Source: Luteibacter sp. OK325 (GTDB lineage Bacteria; Pseudomonadota; Gammaproteobacteria; Xanthomonadales; Rhodanobacteraceae). Taken from it: a DNA stretch of 64,000 nucleotides. Location of the stretch: positions 186,001-250,000 of the forward strand of contig NZ_QAOX01000002.1 in the NCBI RefSeq assembly GCF_003050935.1. The letters are read 5' to 3'. Under the pieces are notes generated by a model that was not told where the DNA came from, searched no databases, and was given only the letters and a program-made list of their open reading frames with translations. Positions 34,951 to 45,543 of this stretch are shown piece after piece (position 1 is the first letter of the stretch; the number at the start of each line of letters is the position of its first letter). The position numbers were made by a program, and so were the translations under genes.

Positions 34951-36828
34951 GTGTCATTTCGTTCTTCCACCCTCGCGGTCGCCATCGCGATGGCTTTGCT
35001 CGCGCCCGCTGCGGCCATCGCCGATGATGCTTCCACCGATCTGGACAAGGTCGTCGTCACGGCCAGTCGCACAGACCAGGCCCAGAGCCAGGTCCTCGCC
35101 GCCTCAATGGTGATCGACCGCGCCGATATCGAACGTCTCCAGCCGCGTTCCCTGGCCGACCTGCTGCGCGGCACCCCGGGCGTGTCGATCGCCAACAACG
35201 GCGGTCCGGGCAAGGCCACATCCGTGTTCCTGCGCGGTACCGAATCCGATCACGTGCTGGTGATGGTGGATGGGGTCAAGATCGGCTCGGCCACCTCCGG
35301 CACCGCTGCCTTCCAGGACATCCCGGTCGACCAGATCGAGCGCATCGAAATCGTGCGCGGTCCGTACTCCAGCCTTTACGGTTCGGAAGCGCTCGGCGGC
35401 GTCATCCAGATCTTTACCCGTCACCCCGAGGGCGCGTTCGTACCGAACTTCTCGGTAGGCGTGGGATCGTACGACGCGGCGCGCGGTTCGGTCGGTTTCG
35501 CCGGTCGCGGTGCGCAAGGCTGGTATTCCGTCCAGGCAAGCCATGACCAAACCGACGGCATCAATGCGTGCCGCGGGAAGCCCAGCCCGGGCGGCGCCGG
35601 CTGCTTCACGTATGAGCCGGACAGGGATGGCTACAGGAACAATGCGCTGTCCTTGCTGGGCGGCTGGCGTTTCGACGACCAATGGGACGCCGACGCCACG
35701 GCGACGCGTACGGAAGGCCGCAACCACTACGACGGCACCAGCAGCAACTTTGCCGAGTCGGCGACCCAGGTACTGGGTAGCCGCGTGCGCTACAAGCCGG
35801 CGCAGGACGTCCTGATCACCGCCAGCCTGAGCCGTAGCGAAGATCTTTCGACCGACTACGAGAATGGCGTCTACGCCGATACGTTCAATACGCATCGTGA
35901 CCTCGCTTCCCTCCAGGCCGATCTCGGCCGCGTCGGCGACACCGCCGGCCTCACCACCGTGGGCTTCGATTGGCAACGCGATCGCGTGGTTGGCAGCACC
36001 GACTACCTCGTCGATGCACGCCGCAACCACGCGCTGTTTGCCGAGTGGCAGCAGGAGTACGGCGACAGCTCCGTACAGGGCAGCGTGCGCCGTGACGAGA
36101 ACAGCCAGTTCGGTGGCAAGACCACCGGCAGCCTCCAGTACGGCTATGCGCTGACGAAGACCTTGCGCGTTACGGCCAGCTACGGCACCGCTTTCAAGGC
36201 GCCGACCTTCAACGACCTGTATTTCCCCGACTACGGCAATCCGGATCTGGGCCCGGAGACATCGAAGAACTGGGAGTTGGGGTTGCGGGGCACGCCGGGC
36301 TGGGGCCACTGGTCCGTCAACGGCTTCCAGAACAAGATCGACCACTTGATCGTGTTCGACTCGAGCCTGAGTGGTCCGCTGTTCCCGTTTGGTGGGGCGA
36401 ACAACATCGACCGCTCGCGCATCCGTGGCGTCGAGATGGCCGCGGACACGACCCTCGGCGACTGGCGCCTCGCCGGAAACGCCACCTGGCTGCAGCCGAT
36501 CGACGATAGCGACGATGACACGCACGGAAACCTGCTGCCGCGTCGTGCGCGTCGCACCGGAAATATCGATGTCGACCGCAGCTTCGGCGCGTTCAGCGTC
36601 GGTGCGAGCGTGTTCGCTTCGGCCTATCGCTTCGACGACACCGCCAACGCCAACAGGCTGGGCGGCTACGCGCTGACCGATCTTCGCATGGCCTATGCCT
36701 TCGCCCCGGCGTGGAAAATCGAATTGTCGGCGAACAACATATTCGATCGTCGCTACGAGACTGCGCGCTATTACAACCAGCCGGAGCGCAACTGGATGCT
36801 GACCCTGCGTTACCAGCCCCGTTCGTAA
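34951..36828 (+). CDS. btuB: TonB-dependent vitamin B12 receptor BtuB
   Basis: The 625-aa product has a signal peptide (SSTLAVAIAMALLAPAAAIA), a TonB box (DLDKVVVTASR), a plug domain (GTPGVSIANNGGPGKATSVFLRG and VRGPYSSLYGSEALGGVIQI) and a 22-strand-type barrel ending in NWMLTLRYQPRS. The length and plug are typical of BtuB. GTG 34951 with AGGAG at 34939-34943 is the likely start; an in-frame ATG at 34843 lies inside the platform hairpin and is less likely. The riboswitch upstream and the cob genes downstream confirm cobalamin as the cargo. Confidence 0.95.
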   Translation: MSFRSSTLAVAIAMALLAPAAAIADDASTDLDKVVVTASRTDQAQSQVLAASMVIDRADIERLQPRSLADLLRGTPGVSIANNGGPGKATSVFLRGTESDHVLVMVDGVKIGSATSGTAAFQDIPVDQIERIEIVRGPYSSLYGSEALGGVIQIFTRHPEGAFVPNFSVGVGSYDAARGSVGFAGRGAQGWYSVQASHDQTDGINACRGKPSPGGAGCFTYEPDRDGYRNNALSLLGGWRFDDQWDADATATRTEGRNHYDGTSSNFAESATQVLGSRVRYKPAQDVLITASLSRSEDLSTDYENGVYADTFNTHRDLASLQADLGRVGDTAGLTTVGFDWQRDRVVGSTDYLVDARRNHALFAEWQQEYGDSSVQGSVRRDENSQFGGKTTGSLQYGYALTKTLRVTASYGTAFKAPTFNDLYFPDYGNPDLGPETSKNWELGLRGTPGWGHWSVNGFQNKIDHLIVFDSSLSGPLFPFGGANNIDRSRIRGVEMAADTTLGDWRLAGNATWLQPIDDSDDDTHGNLLPRRARRTGNIDVDRSFGAFSVGASVFASAYRFDDTANANRLGGYALTDLRMAYAFAPAWKIELSANNIFDRRYETARYYNQPERNWMLTLRYQPRS

Positions 36829-36852
36829 CCGTCCCACCTTCGAGGTCAACTC

Positions 36853-37434
36853 ATGAAGCCGCTCTCACGTTCCTTGTTCACCGCTGTTGCCGGCCTGTTC
36901 GCGCTAGTGATGATCGCCACGCGCTTCAACCACTTCGGCGATGCCCTTCATCTACCCGATGCGTCCATGTCCTTGTTCTTCCTTGGCGGCCTTTATCTGC
37001 GCAAGCATCTGGCCTTCCTCGGCTTCGTCGTCCTGTCCGTGCTGATCGACTGGTACTCGGTGAGTTATGCCGGGGTGAGCGACTTCTGCATCACGGTGGC
37101 GTACGCCTTCCTGCCGCTGGCTTACGCCGTGCTGTGGTATGCGGGCCGTCTTCTCGCCCCGCGCTACAACGGCTCGCTTGCCTCGCATGGCGTGGTGTTC
37201 GCGGGCATCGTGGTCAGCGCCACGCTGTCGTATGCCGTGTCGAACGGAGCGTTCTACTGGCTGGGCGGCCGCTACGCGGAGCCGAACATGGGGCAGTATC
37301 TGCAGCGCTTCGCCCAGTGGGCACCGCTGTTCGTGCGTGCGGCGGCCGGGTACGTGCTGGCGTCGCAGGTGATCCAGGCGTTGGTGTTCCGCCTCCTTCC
37401 GCAAGCGCGTGACGGCCAGACGGCACGCGCATGA
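36853..37434 (+). CDS. BtuM-like inner-membrane cobalamin transporter (putative)
   Basis: The 193-aa product has about six membrane segments (SLFTAVAGLFALVMIATRF, MSLFFLGGLYLRK, LAFLGFVVLSVLIDWYSV, FCITVAYAFLPLAYAVLWYAG, VVFAGIVVSATLSYAVSN, APLFVRAAAGYVLASQVIQAL). A single prominent cysteine lies at residue 79 (SDFCITV). BtuM, a solitary ECF S-component-like B12 transporter, has a functional cysteine near position 80, so placement between btuB and cobO makes BtuM-like import a reasonable reading. The evidence is context plus the cysteine; a different permease is possible. It ends in an ATGA overlap with cobO. Confidence 0.55.
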   Translation: MKPLSRSLFTAVAGLFALVMIATRFNHFGDALHLPDASMSLFFLGGLYLRKHLAFLGFVVLSVLIDWYSVSYAGVSDFCITVAYAFLPLAYAVLWYAGRLLAPRYNGSLASHGVVFAGIVVSATLSYAVSNGAFYWLGGRYAEPNMGQYLQRFAQWAPLFVRAAAGYVLASQVIQALVFRLLPQARDGQTARA

Positions 37435-38060
37435 ACGAGGCAGTGCCCTGGCAAGAGATGGACGAGGAAGCCCGTCACCGTGATCGCATGCGCCGGAAGA
37501 AGGAGCTCATCGACCGGCGTATCGCGAAGGCGACCATCGACCGTGGCGTGCTGGTGGTCAACACCGGTAACGGCAAGGGCAAGAGCTCATCCGGCTTCGG
37601 TATGCTCGCCAGGTCGCTTGGCCATGGCTTCCGCTGCGGCGTGGTTCAATTCATCAAGGGCAGCTTCTCAACCGGCGAGGAGGGTTTTTTCCGGATGTTC
37701 GAAGACGGCCCGTTGGATTATCACGTGATGGGCGAGGGCTATACCTGGGAGACCCAGGACAAGGCCCGCGACATCGCAGCCGCCACGGCGGCATGGGAAC
37801 TGGCCGAGGGCATGCTCCGCGATCCAGGCTATGACTTCGTGTTGCTCGACGAACTGAACATCGCGTTGGTGAAGCAATACATTCCTCTCGATCGCGTGCT
37901 GGCTGCCCTCGCGGCACGGCCCGAGCGCCAGCACGTGGTCATCACTGGCCGTGGTGCACCCGACGAGCTGGTCGCCGCGGCGGATACGGTGACCGAGATG
38001 CGCGTGGTAAAGCACGCGTACCAGGCGGGTATCCGTGCGCAGAAGGGTGTGGAGCTATGA
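37431..38060 (+). CDS. cobO: Corrinoid adenosyltransferase CobO/BtuR
   Basis: The 209-aa enzyme attaches the adenosyl group to cob(I)yrinic acid a,c-diamide or cobinamide. The N-terminal helix (EARHRDRMRRKKELIDRRIA) and P-loop GNGKGKSSS (residues 46-54) are family hallmarks, as are VVQFIKGSFSTGE, FVLLDELNIAL and HVVITGRGAP. The length is normal. It overlaps the BtuM-like gene by 4 bases and cobB by 4 bases. Confidence 0.95.
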   Translation: MNEAVPWQEMDEEARHRDRMRRKKELIDRRIAKATIDRGVLVVNTGNGKGKSSSGFGMLARSLGHGFRCGVVQFIKGSFSTGEEGFFRMFEDGPLDYHVMGEGYTWETQDKARDIAAATAAWELAEGMLRDPGYDFVLLDELNIALVKQYIPLDRVLAALAARPERQHVVITGRGAPDELVAAADTVTEMRVVKHAYQAGIRAQKGVEL

Positions 38061-39346
38061 CCCGTTATTGCCCTGCGTTGCTTGTCTCCGCGCCGGCTTC
38101 GGGGCAGGGCAAGACCAGCGTTACCGCTGCCCTGGCGCGAGCCCACGCGCGCCAGGGTCGCCGGGTGCGCGTGTTCAAGACCGGACCCGACTTTCTCGAT
38201 CCCATGATCCTGGAGCGTGCGAGTGGCGCGCCGGTGTACCAGCTCGACCCCTGGATGGGTGGTGATGAGGATGTGCGCGCCCGTCTGTACGAAGCGGCAG
38301 GCGAGGCCGACCTGATCCTCGTCGAGGGCGTCATGGGGCTGTTCGACGGATCGCCTTCGAGCGCCGATCTGGCGATCGCTTTCGGGCTGCCGGTGATGGC
38401 GGTGATCGACGGCAGTGCGATGGCGCAGACGTTCGGCGCCCTGGCGCACGGGCTGGCCACGTATCGTCCGGCGCTTGTCCTTCACGGCGTCCTGGCCAAT
38501 CGGGTGGGCAGCGCGTACCACGCCGGTTTGCTGCGCGACAGCCTGCCGCCCGGCCTGACCTGGCACGGGGCGCTGCCCCGCGACGCCGCCATGACGTTGC
38601 CGGAGCGACACCTTGGACTGGTCGCCGCGTCGGAACTGGCCGATCTCGACTCGCGGCTCGACGCCCTCGCTGACGCATGGAGCAAGCAGGGCGTCACCGA
38701 GCTGCCACCGCCGGTCGCCTTCGACGCGGGCACCACCATGCCCGCATCGGTACGGCTGGACGGGGTCCGGATCGCCATCGCACGCGACGCCGCATTCGCT
38801 TTTATCTACCCGGCGAACCTCGACGAACTCCGCGCGGCGGGCGCGACCTTGCACTTCTTTTCGCCCGTGGCAGGCGACCCGCTGCCGGCGTGCGATGCAG
38901 TGTGGTTGCCGGGCGGCTACCCCGAATTACACATCGACGCGCTTGCCGCACGTGACGACCTGCGTCGCGACCTTCGCGCGCATGTGGACCGCGGAGCCCC
39001 CTTGCTCGCGGAATGCGGCGGCCTGCTCTATGCGCTGGACGGACTCACCGATCGCGACGGTCATGTCGGCGCGATGGCGGGCCTGCTCGAGGGCCACGCG
39101 ACCATGCAGCAGCGTCTGGCAGCGTTGGGCATGCAAAGCGTCGAACTGCCCGAAGGTGCCTTGCGCGGGCATTCCTTCCATTACGCCGAAGCGAACATCG
39201 ATGCGCTTCCCCTGGCCGGCGCAAGCAACCCGCATGGCGGGCCGACAGCCGAGAAAGTCTATCGCCGCCAGCGTATGACGGCGAGCTTCGTGCACTTCTA
39301 TTTTCCGTCGAATCCCGATGCGGCGCGACGGCTGTTCCTCGCATGA
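38057..39346 (+). CDS. cobB: Cobyrinate a,c-diamide synthase CobB/CbiA
   Basis: The 429-aa glutamine-dependent enzyme amidates the a and c side chains of the corrin ring. The ATP-binding P-loop is [11 protein letters not shown] near the N-terminus, followed by [11 protein letters not shown] and [13 protein letters not shown]. The C-terminal glutaminase has [11 protein letters not shown] and the nucleophile in [10 protein letters not shown], with a late HSFHYAE. It overlaps both neighbours. Its presence shows that the organism can act on corrin-ring acids, not only cobinamide. Confidence 0.95.
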   Translation: MTRYCPALLVSAPASGQGKTSVTAALARAHARQGRRVRVFKTGPDFLDPMILERASGAPVYQLDPWMGGDEDVRARLYEAAGEADLILVEGVMGLFDGSPSSADLAIAFGLPVMAVIDGSAMAQTFGALAHGLATYRPALVLHGVLANRVGSAYHAGLLRDSLPPGLTWHGALPRDAAMTLPERHLGLVAASELADLDSRLDALADAWSKQGVTELPPPVAFDAGTTMPASVRLDGVRIAIARDAAFAFIYPANLDELRAAGATLHFFSPVAGDPLPACDAVWLPGGYPELHIDALAARDDLRRDLRAHVDRGAPLLAECGGLLYALDGLTDRDGHVGAMAGLLEGHATMQQRLAALGMQSVELPEGALRGHSFHYAEANIDALPLAGASNPHGGPTAEKVYRRQRMTASFVHFYFPSNPDAARRLFLA

Positions 39347-40251
39347 CCGTTGCGCTTTGCATGGTGCTGGCGTTGCTGCTCGACATGATCCTGGGCGAGC
39401 CGCGACGGTGGCATCCGCTCGTCGGTTTCGGCGCACTGGCCGTTGCCATCGAGCGACATCTCTATGCCGATCGTCGTGTTGCCGGCGTGGCCGCATGGAC
39501 CCTCGCAGTCGTGCTGCCGGTTGCCGTACTCGCGTGGTTGCGCGCAGCATCGCCCGCGCCACTGGCCTTCGTGATCGACATGATCGTCCTGTATTTCTCG
39601 CTGGGTCGGCGCAGCCTTGGCGAACACGCACGGCCGGTGGCGCAGGCGTTGCTTGCCGGTGACCTCGTCGCTGCCCGCATCGCGGTGGGTCGCATGGTGA
39701 GCCGTGACACCCTGGCCCTGGACGCGACGCAGGTATCCGCTGCCGCGACAGAGTCCGTGCTCGAAAACGGACACGATGCCGTATTCGGTGCATTGTTCTG
39801 GTTTGTGCTGTTCGGCGGGCCCGGCGTGCTGGGATTCCGCCTTGCCAATACGCTGGATGCGATGTGGGGCTACCGGACCGCCCGATACAACCGTTTTGGA
39901 TGGATGGCGGCACGTGCCGATGACGTCCTTGGTTTCATACCTGCGCGACTGACCGCGTTGACGTACGCCGCCATGGGCGACGGCGTGACCGCGTTGCGTT
40001 GTTGGCGCGTGCAGGCGCCTGCATGGGATAGCCCAAATGCGGGCCCGGTCATGGCGGCTGGGGCAGGGGCCTTGCGCGTCAGCCTCGGTGGGCCAGCGCC
40101 GTACCACGGTCGCTGGGAGGACCGCCCCGAGCTAGGCGAAGGCTCCCCGCCCGGAACGGATGCGATCCTGCAGGCGCTGCGGCTGGTCGATCGTGGCGTG
40201 GTCGTCTGGGTGGCCATCGTCTTGCTGGTGGGAGTCGCAGCGCATGCTTGA
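39343..40251 (+). CDS. cbiB: Adenosylcobinamide-phosphate synthase CbiB
   Basis: The 302-aa integral membrane protein joins the aminopropanol arm to adenosylcobyric acid. Family segments are [78 protein letters not shown] and [15 protein letters not shown] 39343 overlaps the cobB stop in an ATGA junction; the frame is open upstream but that part lies in cobB. It is called CobD in the Pseudomonas nomenclature. Confidence 0.94.
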   Translation: MTVALCMVLALLLDMILGEPRRWHPLVGFGALAVAIERHLYADRRVAGVAAWTLAVVLPVAVLAWLRAASPAPLAFVIDMIVLYFSLGRRSLGEHARPVAQALLAGDLVAARIAVGRMVSRDTLALDATQVSAAATESVLENGHDAVFGALFWFVLFGGPGVLGFRLANTLDAMWGYRTARYNRFGWMAARADDVLGFIPARLTALTYAAMGDGVTALRCWRVQAPAWDSPNAGPVMAAGAGALRVSLGGPAPYHGRWEDRPELGEGSPPGTDAILQALRLVDRGVVVWVAIVLLVGVAAHA

Positions 40252-41251
40252 ACACGGCGGACGTCTCGGTCGCGCGGTGCGCGAGTACGGTATCGCGCGC
40301 GAGCATTGGCTCGACCTGTCTACGGGAATCAGTCCCTTTGCGTATCCCTTACCCGCGGTGCCTTCGACGGTGTGGCAGCGGCTTCCCGAAGACGATGATG
40401 AGCTGCTCGACGCGGCGCGCGGCTATTACGGCACCCACCACCTGCTGCCGGTCGCTGGCTCACAGGCGGCCATCGCCGCGTTACCACGGTTGCGCGGGCG
40501 TTCGCGCGTGGCCGTGGTCGAACCCGCCTACGCGGAGCATGCTCACGCGTGGATAACAGCCGGTCACGACGTGGTGACCCTGCCATTCCTCGCGTTGCTC
40601 ACACGCGCTCACGAGTTCGACGTCGTGGTGGTGATCCGGCCGAACAATCCGACCGGCGAATGTGCCGACGGCGAGACCCTGTTGGCACTGCATGACCGCC
40701 TGGCCAGTCGCGAAGCGGCGCCCGGGCTTGCGCGGCAAAGGCCATGGCTCGTCGTGGATGAGGCTTTCATCGACGTGAGCCCGGAAGACAGTCTCTGCGG
40801 ACACAGGCGCGAGGGTCTCATTGTCCTTCGTTCGGTCGGGAAGTTCTTCGGCCTCGCCGGTGCGCGCGCAGGCTTCGTTTCCGCATGGCCGGCGTTGCTG
40901 GATGACCTGGCTGGATCGCTCGGTCCGTGGACGCTGACCGGACCCACACGCTACGTTGTGGCGCGCGCCTTGATGGACACCGTGTGGCAAGCGTCGGCGC
41001 GCGAATGGCTGCGCCGTGCCTCCGCGCAACTGGCATTGCTACTGACCGAGCACGGTCTGCCCCCTTCAGGCGGCTGCGAGTTCTTTCACTATTGCGAACA
41101 CCCGGATGCCGCCGCGCTTCATCGCGCCTTCGCGAAGCGCGGCATCCTCGTCCGTCACTTCGGTAACCCTCCGGCACTACGCTTCGGCCTCCCGGCCGAC
41201 GAGACTTCCTTTGCAGCACTATCCCAGGCGCTATCGGAGGCCATCGCATGA
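40244..41251 (+). CDS. cobD: Threonine-phosphate decarboxylase (CobD/CobC, PLP enzyme)
   Basis: The 335-aa PLP-dependent enzyme makes (R)-1-aminopropan-2-ol O-phosphate, the substrate of CbiB. Readable features are [58 protein letters not shown] and the PLP lysine in [21 protein letters not shown] 40244 overlaps the cbiB stop by 8 bases, which fits tight coupling of the two steps. The length is slightly shorter than the 360-aa family average. Confidence 0.92.
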   Translation: MLEHGGRLGRAVREYGIAREHWLDLSTGISPFAYPLPAVPSTVWQRLPEDDDELLDAARGYYGTHHLLPVAGSQAAIAALPRLRGRSRVAVVEPAYAEHAHAWITAGHDVVTLPFLALLTRAHEFDVVVVIRPNNPTGECADGETLLALHDRLASREAAPGLARQRPWLVVDEAFIDVSPEDSLCGHRREGLIVLRSVGKFFGLAGARAGFVSAWPALLDDLAGSLGPWTLTGPTRYVVARALMDTVWQASAREWLRRASAQLALLLTEHGLPPSGGCEFFHYCEHPDAAALHRAFAKRGILVRHFGNPPALRFGLPADETSFAALSQALSEAIA

Positions 41252-42714
41252 ACGCCCGTGTCCTCATGGTGCAGGGCTGCACCTCCGACGCGGGCAAAAG
41301 CACGGTCGTTGCGGCGTTGTGCCGCTGGTTGCGTCATCGTGGCGTGGCGGTGGCACCGTTCAAGCCGCAGAACATGGCGCTCAATTCCGCGGTGACGGCG
41401 GATGGCGGCGAGATAGGTCGTGCGCAGGCGGTGCAGGCCCAGGCAGCCGGCGTGGCGCCGCATACCGACTTCAATCCGGTGCTGTTAAAGCCGAACAGTG
41501 ATACCGGGGCGCAGGTGATCGTGCACGGGCATCCGGTGGGCAACATGGATGCGGTGGGTTATCACGCCTATAAGCGCGTGGCCATGACCGCGGTGCTGGC
41601 CTCCCATGCACGCCTCGTGGGTACGTATGAGGCAGTGGTGGTCGAGGGCGCCGGCAGCCCGGCCGAGATCAACCTGCGTGACCGTGATATAGCCAATATG
41701 GGTTATGCGGAAGCCGTGGACTGTCCGGTCATTCTGGTTGCCGATATCGATCGCGGAGGTGTGTTTGCGCACCTCATCGGCACACTGGCCTTGCTATCGG
41801 AAAGCGAACGCAAGCGGATCGCGGGCTTCGTCATCAATCGGTTCCGGGGAGACATCGCCCTCTTGCAGCCCGGCCTGGACTGGCTCGTGCGCGAGACCGG
41901 CAAGCCCGTGCTCGGGGTCCTGCCGTATCTGCACGACCTGGTACTCGAAGCCGAGGATGCGCTTCCGCGTGGGCCTGCGATAAAGCCTCACGCGCGCCTG
42001 CGTATCGCCGTGCCTGCGCTGCCACGCATCAGCAACCACACGGACTTCGACGCACTGCGTGCGCATCCCGACGTCGAATGCGTCTTCGTTGGCCCTGGTG
42101 AAGCCTTTCCTCCGTGCGACCTCATCGTGCTGCCGGGGTCGAAATCGACCCGCGCGGATCTCGCCTGGTTGCGCACGCAGGGGTGGGACACGGCCATTCT
42201 GCGTCACGTGCGTTATGGCGGCAGGGTCATCGGCATCTGCGGCGGCATGCAGATGCTCGGCAAGGCCGTGCACGATCCCGCCGGCCTCGAAGGTCCTGCG
42301 GGTTCCAGCGAGGGACTGGGTCTGCTCGAGCTGGAAACGACGCTAGCGCCGATGAAACAGCTACGCAATGTGCGTGGCTGGCTGGCCGACGGCGACACCG
42401 CCGTGACGGGCTACGAGATTCATTGCGGGGTGAGCGAAGGTGCGGGGATGTCCCGTCCTGCAGTTCGGCTCGACGACGGACGAGGCGACGGCGCGCGGTC
42501 GGACGACGGCCGCATCATAGGCACGTATCTGCATGGCGTCTTCGACCATCCTGAGGCGTTGGCCGCATGGCTCGGCGATGCCGGTCTCGCGGCGCCCACG
42601 CCGCTCGACATCCATGCCCTGCGTGAGGCGACGTTGGAACGCCTCGCCGCGGTCATCGATGCACACATGGACACCGCGGCTCTGGAATGCTTCTTCGGAC
42701 TGCCAGCATGCTGA
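41248..42714 (+). CDS. cobQ: Cobyric acid synthase CobQ/CbiP
   Basis: The 488-aa glutamine-dependent enzyme amidates four side chains of the corrin ring to give adenosylcobyric acid. Hallmarks are [21 protein letters not shown] (P-loop), [41 protein letters not shown] and the glutaminase signature [14 protein letters not shown]. It overlaps cobD by 4 bases (ATGA) and cobU by 7 bases. Confidence 0.96.
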   Translation: MNARVLMVQGCTSDAGKSTVVAALCRWLRHRGVAVAPFKPQNMALNSAVTADGGEIGRAQAVQAQAAGVAPHTDFNPVLLKPNSDTGAQVIVHGHPVGNMDAVGYHAYKRVAMTAVLASHARLVGTYEAVVVEGAGSPAEINLRDRDIANMGYAEAVDCPVILVADIDRGGVFAHLIGTLALLSESERKRIAGFVINRFRGDIALLQPGLDWLVRETGKPVLGVLPYLHDLVLEAEDALPRGPAIKPHARLRIAVPALPRISNHTDFDALRAHPDVECVFVGPGEAFPPCDLIVLPGSKSTRADLAWLRTQGWDTAILRHVRYGGRVIGICGGMQMLGKAVHDPAGLEGPAGSSEGLGLLELETTLAPMKQLRNVRGWLADGDTAVTGYEIHCGVSEGAGMSRPAVRLDDGRGDGARSDDGRIIGTYLHGVFDHPEALAAWLGDAGLAAPTPLDIHALREATLERLAAVIDAHMDTAALECFFGLPAC

Positions 42715-43229
42715 CGCTGATTCTCGGCGGCGCACGCTCGGGCAAGAGCGCGTTCGCGGAACGCCTCGCCACGGAAAGTGGCTTAGACGTGTTCTACGTG
42801 GCGACCGCACAGGCACTGGACGGCGAAATGGCCGATCGGATCGCCCACCATCGGTCGCGCCGCCCGGTCACGTGGACGTCATTCGAAGAACCCGTGGCCC
42901 TGGCTGCCGTACTACGCGAGCACGCCCGCTCCGACCGCTTCCTGCTGGTCGATTGCCTGACGCTCTGGCTGTCGAACCTGCTCGGTATCGACGAGGGCGC
43001 GCACTTCGAGAATGAGCGCGACACCTTCCTCGACATCCTGTCCACCTTGCCCGGCGACATGGCCTTCGTAAGCAATGAGGTCGGTCTCGGCATCACCCCT
43101 ATGGGCGAGCTCACCCGCCGTTTCGTCGACGAAGCCGGCCGCCTTCACCAGGCCCTGGGCCAACGATGCGACCGCGTCGTCTTCGTCGCTGCCGGGCTGC
43201 CCCTGATCCTCAAAGGAATACCTCTATGA
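42708..43229 (+). CDS. cobU: Adenosylcobinamide kinase / guanylyltransferase CobU (CobP)
   Basis: The 173-aa bifunctional enzyme phosphorylates adenosylcobinamide and transfers GMP to it. The P-loop GGARSGKS is residues 7-14, followed by [25 protein letters not shown], which contains the guanylylated histidine, and [13 protein letters not shown] and [14 protein letters not shown] 42708 is 4 bases before the cobQ stop, so translation is coupled. Confidence 0.95.
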   Translation: MLTLILGGARSGKSAFAERLATESGLDVFYVATAQALDGEMADRIAHHRSRRPVTWTSFEEPVALAAVLREHARSDRFLLVDCLTLWLSNLLGIDEGAHFENERDTFLDILSTLPGDMAFVSNEVGLGITPMGELTRRFVDEAGRLHQALGQRCDRVVFVAAGLPLILKGIPL

Positions 43230-44269
43230 ACGACTGGCTCGCGGCCCCCACTCGCGTCCCGGATGTGGCCACCGCCCAGCTCGCCCTGGCGCGCCAGGGC
43301 ACGTTGACCAAGCCTCCCGGCTCGCTGGGCCAACTCGAGGCCCTCGCCGTGCAACTCGCCAGCCTGCAGGGTCGTGAGCAGCCCCGCGCCGATCGCGTCT
43401 GGATTGCCGTCTTCGCTGGCGACCACGGCGTGGCGGCGGAAGGCATCTCAGCCTTCCCGCAAGCCGTCACAGGCGAGATGCTGCGTAATTTCGCCCATGG
43501 CGGTGCGGCCATTGCCGTGCTCGCCCGCGAACTCCAGGCGACGCTGGAGGTGGTGAATCTCGGCACGGTGAACGATCCGGGTGACATTCCGGGGGTGCGC
43601 CGATGCATCATCGCTCCGTCCACCGCGAACTTCTGCACGTCCGCCGCCATGACCGAGCCGCAACTCGAGGCGGCGTTCGCCGCGGGCGTTGCGAGCGTCG
43701 GCGAAGCCGTCAAGGCCAGCGCGCACATCTACATCGGTGGCGACATGGGTATCGGCAATACGACGGCGGCCAGCGCACTCGCCTGTGCGCTGCTCGGCGA
43801 GGACCCCGCGATCCTCACCGGTGCGGGGACCGGGCTGAATGCCGAAGGCATCGCACACAAGGTGCAGGTGATCCAAAGCGCGCTGCAGCTGCACGCGGAC
43901 GCTGACACCGCGCGCGAGCGCCTGCGCAGGCTCGGTGGATTTGAGATTGCAGCACTGGCAGGCGCGTTCATCGCGGCTGCGCAGCGTGGCTTGCCTGTCC
44001 TCGTCGACGGCTTCATCACCAGTGTGGCGGCGCTCGCCGCGGTGAGGCTTCACCCGGACGTTCGTTCCTGGCTGATCTTCGCGCATCGCTCGCAGGAACG
44101 CGGCCATGCACGCGTGCTGGCGGCGCTGGAGGCGGAGCCGTTGCTCGATCTCGGGCTGCGCCTTGGCGAAGCCAGTGGTGCGGCAGTCGCGGTGCCACTG
44201 TTGCGGCTGGCGTGCGCGCTCCACAACTCGATGGCGACCTTCGCCGAAGCCGGTGTATCCGAGGCATGA
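43226..44269 (+). CDS. cobT: Nicotinate-nucleotide--dimethylbenzimidazole phosphoribosyltransferase CobT
   Basis: The 347-aa enzyme activates the lower ligand base to its alpha-ribotide phosphate. Features are [65 protein letters not shown], the GTGLN loop and [15 protein letters not shown]. The catalytic glutamate is expected near the C-terminus. It overlaps cobU and cobC by 4 bases each. Confidence 0.95.
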   Translation: MNDWLAAPTRVPDVATAQLALARQGTLTKPPGSLGQLEALAVQLASLQGREQPRADRVWIAVFAGDHGVAAEGISAFPQAVTGEMLRNFAHGGAAIAVLARELQATLEVVNLGTVNDPGDIPGVRRCIIAPSTANFCTSAAMTEPQLEAAFAAGVASVGEAVKASAHIYIGGDMGIGNTTAASALACALLGEDPAILTGAGTGLNAEGIAHKVQVIQSALQLHADADTARERLRRLGGFEIAALAGAFIAAAQRGLPVLVDGFITSVAALAAVRLHPDVRSWLIFAHRSQERGHARVLAALEAEPLLDLGLRLGEASGAAVAVPLLRLACALHNSMATFAEAGVSEA

Positions 44270-44802
44270 GCATCGACTTGCTCAGGCACGGTGACACGGG
44301 GCAGCGCAGCTATCGCGGACAGCTGGACGATGCCTTGACCGATCTTGGTTGGACACAGCTTCGCGCGTCCGTGGAAGGGCACGAATGGGACCGCGTGGTG
44401 GCGTCGTCGATGTCGCGCTGTGCGCGCTTCGCCACGGAACTGGCCGAACGGCGAGGCTTGCCGCTACGTCTCGATCCACGCCTGGCCGAATACCACTTCG
44501 GAGACTGGCAGGGCGTGCCCATCGAGGACATTGCGGAAAAGGACGGCGACGCGCTCGGTCGCTTCTGGGCGGACCCCGTGGCGCATCCACCGCCGGGTGC
44601 GGAGACCTTCGAGGCTTTTCAAACACGTCTTGCAGCCGCCCTGGCCGATGTGGCCAGGGAGGCTGCCGAGGCACGCGTACTCGTGGTGACACACGGCGGC
44701 GCGATCCGCCTGCTGCGCTGCATGGCGGAAGACCGCGGCTTCGGGGACATGGCGGGCATCGACGTGCCGCACGCGTCCCTGCATCCGATTCTCTGGGTCT
44801 GA
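44266..44802 (+). CDS. cobC: Alpha-ribazole phosphatase CobC
   Basis: The 178-aa histidine phosphatase starts with LLRHGDTG (R7, H8, G9) and keeps the second catalytic region [13 protein letters not shown]. It removes the phosphate from alpha-ribazole-5-phosphate. The family is broad, but position between cobT and cobS fixes the role. The stop shares one base with the cobS start. Confidence 0.88.
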   Translation: MSIDLLRHGDTGQRSYRGQLDDALTDLGWTQLRASVEGHEWDRVVASSMSRCARFATELAERRGLPLRLDPRLAEYHFGDWQGVPIEDIAEKDGDALGRFWADPVAHPPPGAETFEAFQTRLAAALADVAREAAEARVLVVTHGGAIRLLRCMAEDRGFGDMAGIDVPHASLHPILWV

Positions 44803-45524
44803 TGATGAAGGCGCTGATCGTGGCCTTGGGATTTCTTACGCGGCTGCCCGTGCCGCGTATCGCCATCGATGCGCAGGCCCAGGCGGCCTCGCTGAAGTGG
44901 TATCCGCTGGTCGGACTCCTCCTGGGCGCACTACTGATCGGCGCTTTCGCGTTGTTGCATGTGATGCCCGCGCTGCCCGCGGCAGCGATCGTGCTCGTCG
45001 CATGGGTCGCCCTGACCGGTGCGTTGCATCTGGACGGCCTGGCCGACAGCGCCGATGCCTGGATAGGTGGCATGGGCGACCGCGAGCGCACCTTGTCGAT
45101 CATGAAAGATCCGCGTAGCGGTCCTGCAGGCGTCGTCGCCCTGGTGCTGGTCCTGTTGCTCAAGATATCGGCGCTGGCGACGCTCAGGCATTGGGAGTTG
45201 TTGTTGCTTCCTCCGCTGCTCGGTCGCGCTGCTGTTGTCGCGTGGTTCCTGACTACGGATTACGTGCGCTCGCAAGGCCTTGGTGAGCCGTTACGAGGTG
45301 CGTCGGCGAACGGCTGCCGCGTCGCGTTGGCGCTGACGGTGGCTTTCTGTCTGTGTTTCGGCTGGGCCGGCCTCGTTGCGCTCGTCGCGGCATGCGTCAC
45401 GGGCTGGGTTTGGAGGAGGGCAGGTATCCAACGCCTTGGTGGCTTCACCGGCGATACGGCGGGTGCACTCGTCGAGATGGTCGAGGCTGTGGCCATCGTC
45501 GCCCTGGTCGCGGCGAACGCGTAA
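44802..45524 (+). CDS. cobS: Adenosylcobinamide-GDP ribazoletransferase CobS
   Basis: The 240-aa integral membrane enzyme joins adenosylcobinamide-GDP and alpha-ribazole, the last step. Readable segments are LGFLTRLPVPRI, WYPLVGLLLGALLI, LTGALHLDGLADSADAWIGGMGDRERTLSIMKDPRSGPAGVVAL and GGFTGDTAGALVEMVEA. ATG 44802 or 44805 are both possible. It is the last gene of the operon and is convergent with a TonB-dependent receptor 19 bases away. Confidence 0.94.
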   Translation: MMKALIVALGFLTRLPVPRIAIDAQAQAASLKWYPLVGLLLGALLIGAFALLHVMPALPAAAIVLVAWVALTGALHLDGLADSADAWIGGMGDRERTLSIMKDPRSGPAGVVALVLVLLLKISALATLRHWELLLLPPLLGRAAVVAWFLTTDYVRSQGLGEPLRGASANGCRVALALTVAFCLCFGWAGLVALVAACVTGWVWRRAGIQRLGGFTGDTAGALVEMVEAVAIVALVAANA

Positions 45525-45543
45525 CACCGACCCCGAAAATAGC

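Noticed and set aside
35104-36849. 581-codon open frame antisense to btuB
   Set aside because: It mirrors the btuB coding sequence and has no start signals or recognisable domains.
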